A DNA stretch of 64,000 nt from Lantana camara (Eukaryota > Streptophyta > Magnoliopsida > Lamiales > Verbenaceae), in assembly GCA_037501455.1 (NCBI GenBank), contig CM074865.1, positions 12,966,501-13,030,500 on the forward strand, read 5' to 3'. The number at the start of each line of letters is the position of its first letter. The stretch's first letter is position 1. Shown here one piece after another: positions 42,541 through 53,895 of the stretch. The notes beneath the pieces were generated by a model. The model worked only from the letters and a program-made list of their open reading frames with translations, ran no database searches and was not told the DNA's origin. A program made the translations under genes and the position numbers.

Positions 42541-43527
42541 ATTGTATGAACGAAGTGAACCCGTAACTGTCATCCCGAAATCCCAGTTAGCCAGTATAGG
42601 GATATCCTCGCCGTTGAAGAAAAGGCTTAAAGAAGCCCAGGCACAGGATGAATGGATCAGAAAGTGTCTTGATTCTAAAGAAGAAGATATTGAGACCAAA
42701 TTCACAACGGATGAACATGGAATCTTGAAATATAAAGGACGAGTCTGTGTATCTCTTGCAGTTCGAAAGGAAATTCTAGATGAGGCACACAAGACTTCTT
42801 ATATGATACATCCAGGAGGAACTAAGATGTATCATGATCTCAAAAAATATTTCTGGTGGAATGGGATGAAGCGAGATATTGCCGGTTATGTCAAGAAGTG
42901 TTTGACATGCCAACAAGTCAAAACAAAACACCAGAAGCCCGGAGGAAAGTTACAACTGTTGCCAATTCCTACCTGGAAATGGGAACAAGTAACCATAGAT
43001 TTTATTACAGGATTACTAAAGGTTAAAGGAGGATATAACAATATATGAGTTATCATTGATCGATTAACCAAGTCTTCACACTTTTGCCAGTCAAGGCTAC
43101 TGATAAAGTCAGATCTTTAGCAAAGTCGTATCAAAAAGAGATTGTGAGATTACATAGGGTGCCTACTAGCATAATCTCCAATAGGGATCCGAAATTGATT
43201 TCACATTTGTGGCAGAATCTTCAAGAAATAATGGGGACTAAGCTACATTTCAGTTCTGTCGCACATCCTCAAACTAATGGTCAGTCAGAAAGGACTATCA
43301 AATATCTGGAGGTCATGTTGCGAGTTTGTGCTTTAGACTTACAAGAGGATTGGAAGAAATGTTTACCTCTTGTAGAGTTTGCATATAACAATAGTTATCA
43401 GACATCGATTCAGGCAGCTCCTTATGAAGCCTTATATGGGAGAAAGTGTAGATTTCTGTTATATTGGGACATGAATGAGACAAGAGCAACTAAGAAAGGG
43501 GATACGAAGAAGATTATTAAGAAATAG
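42541..43527 (+). pseudogene. pol: Tekay-like integrase
   Basis: The zinc-binding HHCC module is present (HKTSYMIHPGG, then CLTCQQVKTKH). The catalytic core has its first Asp in VTIDFITGL, its second in SNRDPKLISHLWQ and its Glu in NGQSERTIKYLE, so the DDE triad is intact. A stop at 43046-43048 interrupts the core at a place where relatives have Trp (TGG to TGA). The end, NNSYQTSIQAAPYEALYGRKCR, is the usual gypsy boundary. The enzyme joins cDNA ends to target DNA in the nucleus. Confidence 0.9.
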
Positions 43528-44109
43528 ATAACAGAGTCTACCAAGAAGATCCAAATAATATGGCAGAAAGTGAAAGCGGCCCAAGACAGGCAAAAGAGTT
43601 ATGCCGACACTCGAAAAAGGAATATAGAGTTTGTTGTAGGTGAAAAAGTGTTCTTGAAAGCATCGCCAAGAAAAGGTTTCACACACATTAGGAAAGGTAG
43701 AAAACTGAGTCCCAAATACATAAGGCCTTTCAAGATCATAGAATGCATCAGACCAGCCACTTATCACCTAGACTTGCCAGCAAACCTCACTGAAATACAT
43801 AATGTATTTCATGTGTCTTAATTTTGTAAGTATTTTGCTGATAAATCCCACACTCTGCCCGTGGAAGAAGTACCTCTAGAACCTAATTTGACCTACGGAA
43901 TGAGGCCAACCAGAGTCTTGGATAGAAAATTCCAAAAGTTGAGAAATCAGAAAATCCCCCTAGTTAAAGTGTTATGGAAAGGACATGGGACCGATGAACA
44001 AACCTGGAAAACCAAGGAAGAAATGCATAAACAATACCGGGAGTTGTTCCGAAACATGAATAGAATCTGGGGGAAGATTGTAACAACTCGGATTTTGAGG
44101 CCAGGATAA
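43528..44109 (+). pseudogene. pol: Integrase C-terminal domain and chromodomain (Tekay-like)
   Basis: Two ORFs, with stops at 43525 and 43819, cover the C-terminal integrase region (KVFLKASPRKGFTHIRKGRKLSPKYIRPFKI) and the chromodomain-like tail (PTRVLDRKFQKLRN, VKVLWKGHGTDEQTWKTKEEM). Chromodomains of this group are thought to steer insertion to heterochromatin. The tail runs to 44109, across the LTR border at 44079. Confidence 0.83.
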
Positions 44110-45192
44110 AACAGATAAGTAAAGGGTTAAGATAAAGCGTTTATAGCCTTAATCCATTATGCATTACATTTTATGTGAACTACGTGCCTTTATGCCTCAA
44201 TTTTTGCCAATATCTTATTATGAGAAGCATATCACTATTCATTCACCGAGCCTAACCCTTCACGTATTCCTTACGAAGTCTTAGAAAGTAAGATCTCATA
44301 TTTTACGGATTCATATCCGGGCTTTTGTTATCCTAAGACTCACTTTGAAAATTGTTAGCCAAAAATTCCCATTAGGTCCCTCGTCACTATTCACTCTTTA
44401 GTGTAGAAATTTTTCGGGACGCTTTTACCTATCAAATATAGAGGTCAAATGAATCTTTGTGAAATTTTATGAATTATGGTATCATTCCCGAACCCTAATC
44501 CTCATTGTAACTCCCGAATTACCCAAAACCTGCCAAGAAACCCTAGTTTAACCCTAATTTAGGTATTTCCAAATTTCAACACTTTCCCTATACAATATTA
44601 TAACCAAAAAAATCCTTGAATTATTTTATGAATTTTAAGACCTTTTCCAAACTCTAGTTCATCTTATAAATTTTTCCTATTTTTCATAAAGTACTATTCG
44701 TCTATTCCCACCGTAAAAACTAACTTTTAAACCATACGGCGTTTAGTATCCAATATTATACTCAAAATAATCCTCAAATTATTTTATGAATCATGACCAT
44801 ATTCTCGGAAATTAAATCTTATCCTAGCTTCGTTTTATGCATTTTATCCTATTTTTCAAAATTCTAAACCTCTACTACTTTAACTTGAGATGTTTAAATG
44901 TTAAGTGTTTATAATCATCGGAAAGCTCTTTCGATTCTCTCTCTTTTGCAATTTTTCCCATTTCAAACTAAAATCTAGAGATTCATGAACGTTTCAAGTA
45001 TTATTTTCTACCCATTTTTGAATTAATTTATTGATGATATATTTATGATATAATGATGTATCCATATGCACTTACATCACATATACACCTAGCTATACGC
45101 CTAGAACCCTACAAAAATACACCTAGATACCCTAGTATCTTAGTCACTAACCTAACAATTCAAGAATACCTCTTGTGTCCCAAAACCATACC

Positions 45193-45200
45193 TATAAATA
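45193..45200 (+). promoter_or_regulatory. TATA box, Tekay-like LTR
   Basis: TATAAATA about 1.1 kb into the LTR, followed by CT-rich DNA (CTCTCTCTCTC at about 45270) where transcription could begin. Confidence 0.6.
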
Positions 45201-45715
45201 CCCTAAGACTTGATCATAAATTCATACCAAAATCACTCATTATCCCTCTCAACCACACGACACTCTCTCTCTCACTCTCTCAACACAAGGTGTGTGCTTT
45301 TCTTTTATTATTTCATGCTTTATATATTTTTCTTAGTATATTATAGTTATAGCATGCTTAGATTTAATTAAATTATGGCTTTAGGAATTTTATTTTATGA
45401 AATATATGCATAATTGTTAGTTTTGTGAACAATGTGCCTACATATATGAATTTTATTTCATTAAATGCATGAACTATGATATGATATAATGTGATTATGT
45501 GTTTAAATATTCAAGATTTTATTTGATTAAATTCATGCCTAGAATAATTTATTTAGAATTATTTTTATGACTAAAGTTACATACATTCTATGTTTAATTA
45601 TATGTTATGAACTTAGAATCTATTAAATATGATCATGAACTAATATGAACACATTAGTAATTATAAGAACATGTTCATAATGTTCTTGAACTAAATTAAG
45701 GTGCACGTGTGATAT

Positions 45716-45746
45716 TGTGTGTGTGTGTGTCTGTCTGTCTGTCGGT
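45716..45746. repeat. GT and CTGT microsatellite
   Basis: A run of GT followed by CTGT repeats inside the LTR. Confidence 0.9.
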
Positions 45747-47466
45747 CTAATTTTATGTTATAAAGTGTTTAATTCTTAGAATTTTGAATAGTAAATTCTT
45801 TCAATAGTAACTTTGACTTTTTGGTCAACAATTATATTAAATCATTCAAAATTAAGTATAAAATAATTATAAATTGAGTTTTGAAAATATTAAAGAAGGA
45901 TTTTATTCGAATTTTCCGAATATCGGCAATTTTGTAAACATTTTCTAAAACATGACCTACATTGTTAAGTGAAACCCTAAATTCCATTTCAATACTTATA
46001 ATTAAGATCATAATGTGATTAATAAATATTTGATTAGTTAAAGAATTCATAAAACCTATGTAGTCAAAGAAATTCACTTAAAACGGTTAAAATTAGGGTT
46101 TACCGGGTTTTCTAACGTATTACTCTTTTACGTGTAAACACTATGTACTTTACGTGCTTACTTGATTAGAATAATAATAAAAATATTCCTAAGCCCATAG
46201 TAGTTAATACTTTCAGGCGAGATTAGGATAAAGCAGTGGAATCCACATGACCTTGTCTGACTACTGGTATAGGTGAGGGTTAAAATATTTTCAACTGGAA
46301 TCATGCCTATATGTATGTATCTCTATATAAAATGGTTTTCAAACCTACCCGTTATTTGATTTCCTATCTACACATATTACTACAGTATAATATCCCTCTC
46401 TAAGAGGAAAATACTTTTATGTCGGAATCAGGATCTTATCAGGGCGTTATATACTTTAGTCCAATTATTACTAAGAACTGATTCCCGACTAAGCAAGAAA
46501 AATATTTATCTGTTATTATTATGGGCCCCGGCGCCCAGCTCGTATCGAACAATTACCCGGAAGGTATCGGGCCGAGGGTATTGTTGGTGCTACGGACCGC
46601 CACTAACTCTTGGTAGTGGTTTAGCTGGAGGTTAGTTACTCCACGCCAAGAGATAAGAGAGACAACCTCCCGGGAACATATTTCCCAACTATTACATATA
46701 TCATCTCTAGGGTTTCATTCCCTATTGACACCACGAAGTAGTGGAGGTATTATCATACTTGGTTTTGTTAAAGTATCAGCGCCTTGATCAGCCCGGTACT
46801 GTTTTAACAACTATTTAAGGAGTACGGTTGGAGAGGCCTTACTTGCAGGCAATACAACTCTTTTATTAAACGGTTCATACTTCTATAAATAAATTCCATA
46901 TACCCCTATCCCTATCTTAAACTTATTATGAACCGTATTATATTTGCCATATCTTATTGCTATTACTTTAGATCGAGATCCTCTTGGTCCTATATATATA
47001 TATATACATATATCTAAATACGCATACATATAAGCTAATATGCCTTCAATAAGTCACTTTGACTAACTCCTAGCCTATTTTCAAATGCATGATTTCAGGA
47101 AACAGGGGAATGACAACTAGAGGTATCTTGAAGTATTAAGGTATCATGCCTAGTAGGTCAGACCTGATCCTAAGGTCACATAGTTCTGAGTATGTCTATA
47201 TTTTAAATCAGCTACCCTCATGTTTTACACCAGCATGCCACCATGTTATACTTCCCTTTATGTCAATTACTTCGATCAATAATAATAGCACGGGTTCTTT
47301 GTGTGCATTAACACTTCTACGCACCTACAAAGTTTTAAATCTCTTTATCTTCCGTTGCACTGTGTTGCACGCTTTACTTATGTATTTTCTAGACCGTTCG
47401 CCGTAGTATTTCTCGAGTATTAGTTCTAATCTCCACTCCGGGAGTATTATGGTGCGGGGTTGTAAT

Positions 47467-48983
47467 GCTAGGGGAGGAGCTACACACAGAATGCCTGGAA
47501 ACTTTACAGCCACCTATTTCCCCTTTGGGCAGGCTGCACAGATTACCCCTCCCATAGGTGGGTGGAAGATGCACCCGCTTATGGCTCGTCAAGCGGTGTT
47601 GCAGGCCAGACCCCCATCGCCTCCGCTAGCTCAGGCTAGAGAGGAGTACCTGAGGGGGGTGCAGGATATCCCACAGGCCGACAAGGGAAAGGCACCTGTG
47701 GGCAGGATGGTTATTGATGATGATGAGGCTCACTCGAGAGCCTCGAAGCGAGGGAGTAAAGAAGATGAAGAGGACCCTCGCTTACTAGCAGCCATACAAG
47801 ATCAGCTGGAGGGGCTCCAGAACCTGGTGGAGCAGCTCTCTCGAGCGCGGTCTCAAGTCCCCCATGCCGGGGACAAGAAACCCAAGGCCAAAGACGCTCG
47901 TCGCCCTGTGAACAGGAATCACAACCCTCGGAATAGGGGAGATGACGAGAACTATGAGAATTATAGCCATAAGGAGGGATGCATCATCCCTTGACGAGGG
48001 GTTCACCCCTCGTGGAGGAGGTTTTGATGGCCCAAGTGGGGATGGGCAAAGTTCCCACTTCCATCAATCGTTACGATGGGACCATCGATCCTGCATAGCA
48101 CTTGGACCATTTTTTACACCTAATGCACGTCTTTGAGCATTCTAACCATTACTGGGCTAAGGCGTTTGTCACGTCCCTCATGGGCATAGCCCACGATTGG
48201 CATAAGAGATTGCCACGATGCTCGATCTAGGGGTATGATGAGCTCACCAAAGCCTTCTTAAACCACTTTAATTCAATGAAGGCTCCGGTTACTGCGCCTA
48301 TGGTGTTGTACAACCTTACCCAAGGTGAGAATGAGACTCTCCGCTCCTTCTTCGGTCGGTTCAACAATGAGGTACTATTGGTGGAAAGGTCGTCAATGGA
48401 TTTCCTTATCCATGTGTTGTTCAAAGCCATCAACCATAAACACTGCGTGAGCAATGAGTTTGCTGAAGCTGATGTCAAAGGTAGGCCCACGTCCCTCGTG
48501 GCGATGAGGGAGATTGCGGAGCCCTTCTTCACGTTCGAAGACATGTATAGATCTAATGCCCCGAGACCGTCAAGCCGCTCCAAGAGCGATCGAGAACGGG
48601 AAGATATCCACAGCGAACACCGTAACTCATCCCCGCCACTTCGCAAGTACGAGCGCATTCCTCTCAATAGACCAACCTTCGAGATTTACTCTCTCTCTGA
48701 TAAGAAACTCTTCAAGAGACCCCAGAAAATGAGGGAAACGAAGGCTTAGAGGCGCTCGGGAAAATATTGCGCCTTCCACAAGCAAAAGGTGTACGACACT
48801 GATGAGTGCCGACCGCTAGAAAATGAGATACAAAGACTAATTGCTGGAGGACGCTTGAAGGAGTTCGTCAAAATTTTGGAACGCTACACTGAGCAGTGTG
48901 GCGAGCAGACAAGGGCCAAGAAGAGGAGCCCCCGCGGCCGCCATCCCGAGGGCAAGGACGCGGGAAAGCATAAGGTGGCCTAG
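47467..48983 (+). pseudogene. gag: Tat-type gag
   Basis: Starts inside an ORF that begins in the neighbouring LTR, so the true gag start is lost or displaced. A Pro-rich and then acidic/basic N-terminal part with a short coiled-coil-like stretch (IQDQLEGLQNLVEQLSRAR) precedes the Retrotrans_gag domain, which is spread over several frames between about 48000 and 48540: YDGTIDPA, a stop, HLDHFLH, WAKAFVTSLMG, then VLYNLTQGENETLRSFFGRFN. After it come YCAFHKQKVYDTDECRPLENEI and LIAGGRLKEFV, which match the usual Tat gag end (family form FHRDHGHDTEEC). Stops and shifts occur at least at 47992, 48110, 48229 and 48749. Confidence 0.83.
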
Positions 48984-49004
48984 GTTGAGAATTCCCCCTT
49001 CGCG

Positions 49005-49634
49005 GTGATCAATATGATCTCAGGGGGCTCGGCAGGGGGAGATTCCAACGCTTCACGCCGCCCTTGTGTTCGGAGTTATGACCAGAGGCCCTCTATGCCG
49101 AAACAGGTCTACGCCATCAAAGAGGGAAGCGCCCCCAACGCAAGGGAGAATGAAGCTATAGTATTTAGCGAAAAGGACCTGGAACACATTGTAACACCCC
49201 GTGGGGTCAGTGAAACCTCTGACTGCCCCATGTTGGTTAGCCTAGATGTTCACAATCATGTTGTAAAGAGGGTTCTTGTTGATAGTGGAAGCTCTGTGAA
49301 TGTTTTCCCTTACTCCACTTTCCAAAAGATGAATGTCACGAATATTCCTCCCGAGCCCCTCAAAACAGCCCTCGTAGGCTTTGGGGATTCCGAGGTGGTC
49401 TCTCGTGGACAGATTCGCTTGGCCACCTCTTTTGGTCACGCCCCACAGTGAAAAACTTTAATGGTCACTTATGCGATGGTGGAAATAGAGATCCCTTACA
49501 ACATCATAATCGAGCGACCTGTCCTAGTTGATTTTAAGGCGATTATCTCCACCTACCACCAGAAGATCAAGTTCCCCACCCCCGAATGGACAGGCAAGGT
49601 ACTCTGTAACGTTAAGGAAGCCTGAGAGTGTTAC
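49005..49634 (+). pseudogene. pol: Tat-type aspartic protease
   Basis: The protease signature is visible: LVSLDVHNHVVKRVLVDSGS, SVNVFPYSTFQKM, then VGFGDSEVVSRGQIRL. The catalytic DSGS is intact (about 49279-49290). The ORF stops at 49449, and the continuation (about 49455-49620, with NIIIERPVLVDFKAI and YHQKIKFP) is in the same region but broken. The enzyme would cut the gag-pol polyprotein inside the particle. Confidence 0.85.
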
Positions 49635-51100
49635 ATGTTGTCTCTAAGAAGATCCAAGCCCGAAAAGGCCTTTCAAATTGGATCCACTAAGAAATCTATG
49701 GATTTCTCCAACGTGGATGAGGACAAACCGCTACAACAGCGAGCGAGGCTCAATAAGAAGAAGAACAAAAAGAAAGGCATACAGGGGGATACCTCGACGC
49801 AAGATAACCCCGAGGGTAGCCCCCCAGGTGCAGTTGGAGCATCCTTCTCGGAGGAAGACATGGGGGGAAATGAGCTCAAGGGCAAGGGCGAGCGCCTCAC
49901 AGGTAAGAAAAGGGCGTTCGAGGCTCCTCGGCTAGAGGTACGAATAGAGCCCACGGAGAAGTTCCTAATGATTGAGCTCGAACCCGGTAATAGGGAAAAG
50001 ACCACACAAATTGGCTCGAACCTTTTTGGACCCACACAAATCATGATGATAGATTTCTTGAGAGAGAACATAGATATGTTTGCATGGAAAGCGTTGGATT
50101 TCCTAGGAATAGACCCAAGCATCATAGTTCATAGGCTCAATGTGGATCCCGCTATCAAGCCCATTAAACAGAAAAAGAGAGACACTAATGGGTTTAGGAA
50201 GAAAATCATCAAGGAAGAGGTTAACAAGCTCCTCGAGGCTTAGTACATTGAAGAAATCCCATATCTTGAATGGCTGTGCAACATAGTCCTCGTACCTAAG
50301 AGTGCAAATAAATAGCGGATGTGCAATGATTTCACAAACCTCAACAAGGCCTATCCAAAAAACCCTTATCCCTTGCCTTAGATTGACCAACTCGTGGATT
50401 CTACAGCTGGCTACGAATTAACGAGCATGATGGATGTGTTCCAAGGATACTATCACATCTTCATGGTACTTGAGGATTGGCCAAAAACATAGTTTATAGT
50501 TCACATGGGGGTTTACTGTTTCTTGGTTATGCCGTTTGGGCTAAAAAATACAAGCGCCACGTATCAACGTCTCGTTAACAAGACGTTCGAGAAGGAGATA
50601 GGGGAATCAATGGAAGTCTACGTGGATGACATGGTTGTCAAAAGTGAGCGGCAACACTTTCACCTTGAAGACTTAAGGCGGGCTTTTGACATATTACGAC
50701 GATACGGCATGAAACTGAATCCTTCCAAATGCACGTTTGGAGTTTGAGGGGGTAAGTTCTTGGGCTACGTGGTAGGTCAGCGCAGAATCGAAGCCAATCC
50801 GGAAAAGATCAAAGCCATAATAGAAATTTCTTTCCCTTAAAATATCCGAGAAGTGTAGGTTTTGATGGGAAAGATAATCTCCCTAAACAGGTTCATATCA
50901 CGCTCGGTGGATAGGAATTTTCCATTCTTCAAGATTTTGCGTAATGCTAGGTATTTTGCTTGGACTGAGGATTGTGAGAGAGTATTGCAAGACATGAAGG
51001 CCTACCTCTCGTGCGCGCCATTGCTAACCAAACCAATCATGGGTGAAATCTCTTTGTTTACCTCTCGGTTTCAAAGGAGGCCACAAGCGTGGTCCTTGTA
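49635..51100 (+). pseudogene. pol: Tat-type reverse transcriptase
   Basis: A charged linker (about 49640-49920) leads to RT. Recognisable blocks are FLRENIDMFAWKALDFLGID, IVHRLNVDPAIKPIKQKKR, LPxIDQLVDSTAGYELTSMM, MGVYCFLVMPFGLKNTSATY, the catalytic YVDDMVVKS near 50620, and LNPSKCTFGV. Stops interrupt it about eight times (for example 50241, 50313, 50379, 50491, 50745, 50838 and 50857). Most lie where the family has Gln or Trp, for example LLEA*YI and YPLP*ID (CAG to TAG) and NK*RMC (TGG to TAG). No residue of the active site is lost. Confidence 0.87.
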
Positions 51101-51860
51101 GCAGTTCAGGATCGCAAACACCTGCCTATTTATTGTTTAAGTAAGACCCTCCAAGGGGCTGAAAAGAAATACTTGGAGGTGGAAAAGTTCACATTCGCCC
51201 TCGTGAATGCACACGTAGATTGAGACCATATTTCCAGGCACACTCTATTACAGTGCTTACGGACCAGCCATTAAAACAAGTTTTGTCAAAGCTTGATGTT
51301 TCTGGGAGGTAGATTAAATGGGCTATTAAGCTTAGCCAGTTTGACATCAACCTTGAGCCAAGGACAGCCATCCAAGCACAGGTGATGGCAGATCTATTAG
51401 TCGAGCGGTTTGGCTTGGAGCCCATTCCTCCTGAAAGCGATGGTTTGTGGATCCTGAACATGGATGGTTCCTCGACCTCTCAAGGGGATGAGCAGGGATG
51501 ACCCTCAGGGACCCCAATGGGATTGAGATAGATTTTGCGATCAAATTGGATTTTCAAGTCACCAACAATGAGGTAGAGTACGAGGCCCTAGTCCAAGGGC
51601 TAAACATTACCCTTCAAAATGGAGTATCTCGAATCACCGCCTTTGTAGATTCACTGCTAATTACGAGCTAGGTTGAAGGAACCTATGAGGCTCGAGAAAC
51701 CACCATGTTGTAGTATTTGGAAAAAGCGAAAGAAGTTATCTATAAGTTTAAAGAATTTCATCTGCTCCAGATTTCTCTATCAAAGAACGAGCGAGCGGAT
51801 GCCCTCTCAAAATTCGTGTCTACCCTCGAAGGATCATGTACTCGTTCTGTCACTTTCCTG
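51101..51860 (+). pseudogene. pol: Tat-type RNase H and second (archaeal-type) RNase H
   Basis: The first RNase H is badly shifted: KTLQGAEKKYLEVEKF and the text around LTDQPLKQVLSKLDVSGR show its position at about 51110-51400. The second, archaeal-type RNase H begins at about 51450 with NMDGSSTSQG, followed by NNEVEYEALVQGLNI (Glu), AFVDSLLITS (Asp) and NERADALSKFVSTL (Asp), so its four acidic residues can all be seen. Having both domains in tandem is a mark of the Tat clade. Stops at 51671 and 51715 replace Gln (CAG to TAG). Confidence 0.82.
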
Positions 51861-53134
51861 AGAACAGAAGAACCATTGATAAAGGAGGGGAAGCGTGTTC
51901 AAGAAGTGATTATGATTGATCCGTTCGAGCCTTGCTGGCTCGACGACATAGTGAGGTTCCTTCAGGAAGGAATTTGCCCTACTGACGAAGTAGAAGCTAG
52001 AAAGATCAGGAGCAAAGCCCCTCGGTTTGCCCTCGACCACGAGGGGAGACTCTTCAAGCGGTCCTACCAGGGCACCCCATTGAAGTGTTTAAGGCCCTCG
52101 CAGGCTAAAGAGGTTCTTGAGCACATCCACAGTGGAAGTTGTGGAAATCATTCTGGAGGGCATATCCTCGCCAAAAAAATGTTGAGGAGTGGCTTCTATT
52201 GGCCCACGGTCCTAAAAGACTCAATTGTTTTCTCTAGAAAATGTCCCAAGTGCCAGTTCCATTCCAACATTCCACAGCTGCCTGCAGCTCAAATGACTCC
52301 TATAGATGTTACATAGCCCTTTGATCAATGGGGCATTGATATCGTGGGGCCATTGCCAATGGTAGTAGGACAGAAGAAATTTGTTATCTTGGCAGTGGAT
52401 TATTTCACAAAATGGGCCAAGGTAGAAGCGGTCGCTAAGATTACCTTTCGCGTTGTTAGAGATTTCATCTGGAAAAATATCATTACAAATGGCATCCCCA
52501 GGGTGCTTGTCTCAGATAATGAGTCTCAATCTATTGATGCAGACACTCGAGAGTGGTGTGCGCAACTGGTGATTATGCAACACTTCACGTCCGTGGGGTC
52601 ACTAACAGGATTATCTTGCAGCACTTAAGAACAATGATTGAAAGCAAGAAACGAGGGTAGGCTGAAGAGCTACAAGGAGCCTTGTGGGCATATCGCACAA
52701 CCCCTCGAGCCGTGACAGGGGAGACCCCTTATTCTCTCGTGTATGGTTCAGAGGCTATGGTACCTGCGGAAATTGCACAAGAATTCACACGCGTTGCCTA
52801 CTTCGAGCTTGGAATCAACGAGGGGAATCGTGCGCTCGAGCTAGATTAATTGGAAGAAAAGAGAGACAATTCTTGGGCACATATTCACAAATACAAAGCC
52901 TCAGTAGCTTGCCAGTACAACAAACATGTTAATGAGAAAACCTTCCAGTTAGGAGATTTGGTTTTGAAGAAGGTTGAAGTATCAAGACATGTGGGCAAGT
53001 TAGACCCAATCTGGGAAGGACCATTTAAAGTCACCCAGATAAGGGCCAACAACACCTACATACTTGAAACACTTCAAGGCGAGTGTCTCCCTCGACCATG
53101 GAATGCTTGCAACCTCAGAAAGTTTTATGTTTAA
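51861..53134 (+). pseudogene. pol: Tat-type integrase
   Basis: The linker is followed by the zinc-binding module, HIHSGSCGNHSGGHILAKKM, then CPKCQFHSNIPQLP. In the catalytic core the first Asp (DQWGIDIVGPLPMV) and the second (VLVSDNESQS) are present. The region that should carry the catalytic Glu is disrupted: text after QLVIMQHFTSVG shifts frame and resumes at TNRIILQHL, so the QVEATN segment is missing. The C-terminal domain (KVEVSRHVGKLDPIWEGPF, NNTYILETLQGE) is intact to the stop at 53132-53134. One stop at 52314 replaces Trp. Confidence 0.85.
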
Positions 53135-53895
53135 ATTTCTTGAGAACGCACATTATAAAAACCCCAACTTTGGGCTTAATATAACACCTTTTGAAAAAAA
53201 AACAAGGAAGCCTATTTGTTTGATCCAGAATAAGGGTATCTGTACAAGGTGTGCCTAGATCACACTATCCAACCCCCTTCTTTGGCGTTTAAAACCGAAA
53301 GGTCTCACGCACGAGGGCCACTTCACGCTAATCAAAGTTAACTCCGCATCGAGGGCACTTCGCATTGAATACTTGATAATACATGTATACATATCCCCAA
53401 CTGCTAATTTAAAGATAGTTCTAGGGTAATAAAGTAAAAATAGAGCAATTGGACCTTGCTTCTAGTTCATGCTCGTAATTTTGAAGTATTTAGCAAAATT
53501 GCTCGTAAAGAAATTCTTAAGGAAATTTTCTAAGGAACCTCACAGCAGAACCAGGCCCTCGCCTTTCCTTATTTTGCCTAAAAAAAATACAAACTCTTTA
53601 TACCTTCTTTACTTTACTTCATCCTAGAACCTCTTATATTAGAGTCAAATTGGAAAAGCAAACAGAGTAAAAGCGGGTGTAAGGAATAGAAAACAGTCAT
53701 CCATGGCAAAATTCATTCATTCAATAAAGGAGAAGAAAGGAGATAAATATTCAATTACATAGTAAAGGCCATGAAGCATGTGATAACAAGTAAAATTACA
53801 GACAGTTTTTAAAGGAAAGCAACAAAGATTTGGAAGACCATTGGCAGCAGATTGATTAGGGCAGAGCTGTAAGGGCTGATCCAGAGCAAGAGTCT
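53135..53895 (+). other. Tat region between pol and the antisense ORF
   Basis: No coding recognised. The words ACGAGGGCC, CACTTC and GCATCGAGGGCA recur at 53310-53360. Confidence 0.6.

Larger units (their letters stand above)
41143..47466 (+). mobile_element. Chromodomain gypsy (Tekay/Del-like), 3' half
   Basis: Starts within pol, before the reverse transcriptase, at the copia insertion point, and runs through RT, RNase H, integrase and a C-terminal chromodomain to a 3.4-kb 3' LTR. The 5' LTR, gag and protease core are not in the window; they should lie left of the copia element but were removed by the deletion that left the 31047/31048 joint. Confidence 0.82.
44079..47466 (+). repeat. 3' LTR of the Tekay-like element
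   Basis: Starts TGTAACAACTCGG after the purine tract GGGGGAAGAT and ends near TGCGGGGTTGTAA at about 47466, where Tat gag sequence takes over; the last bases are mutated, so the border is approximate. It holds a TATA box at 45193-45200, a GT/CTGT microsatellite and a GGGCCCCGG module at 46520. No palindrome cassette was found in this LTR. Confidence 0.8.

Noticed and set aside
49673..50125. 150-codon minus-strand ORF opposite Tat RT
   Set aside because: Shadow of the sense pol frame.
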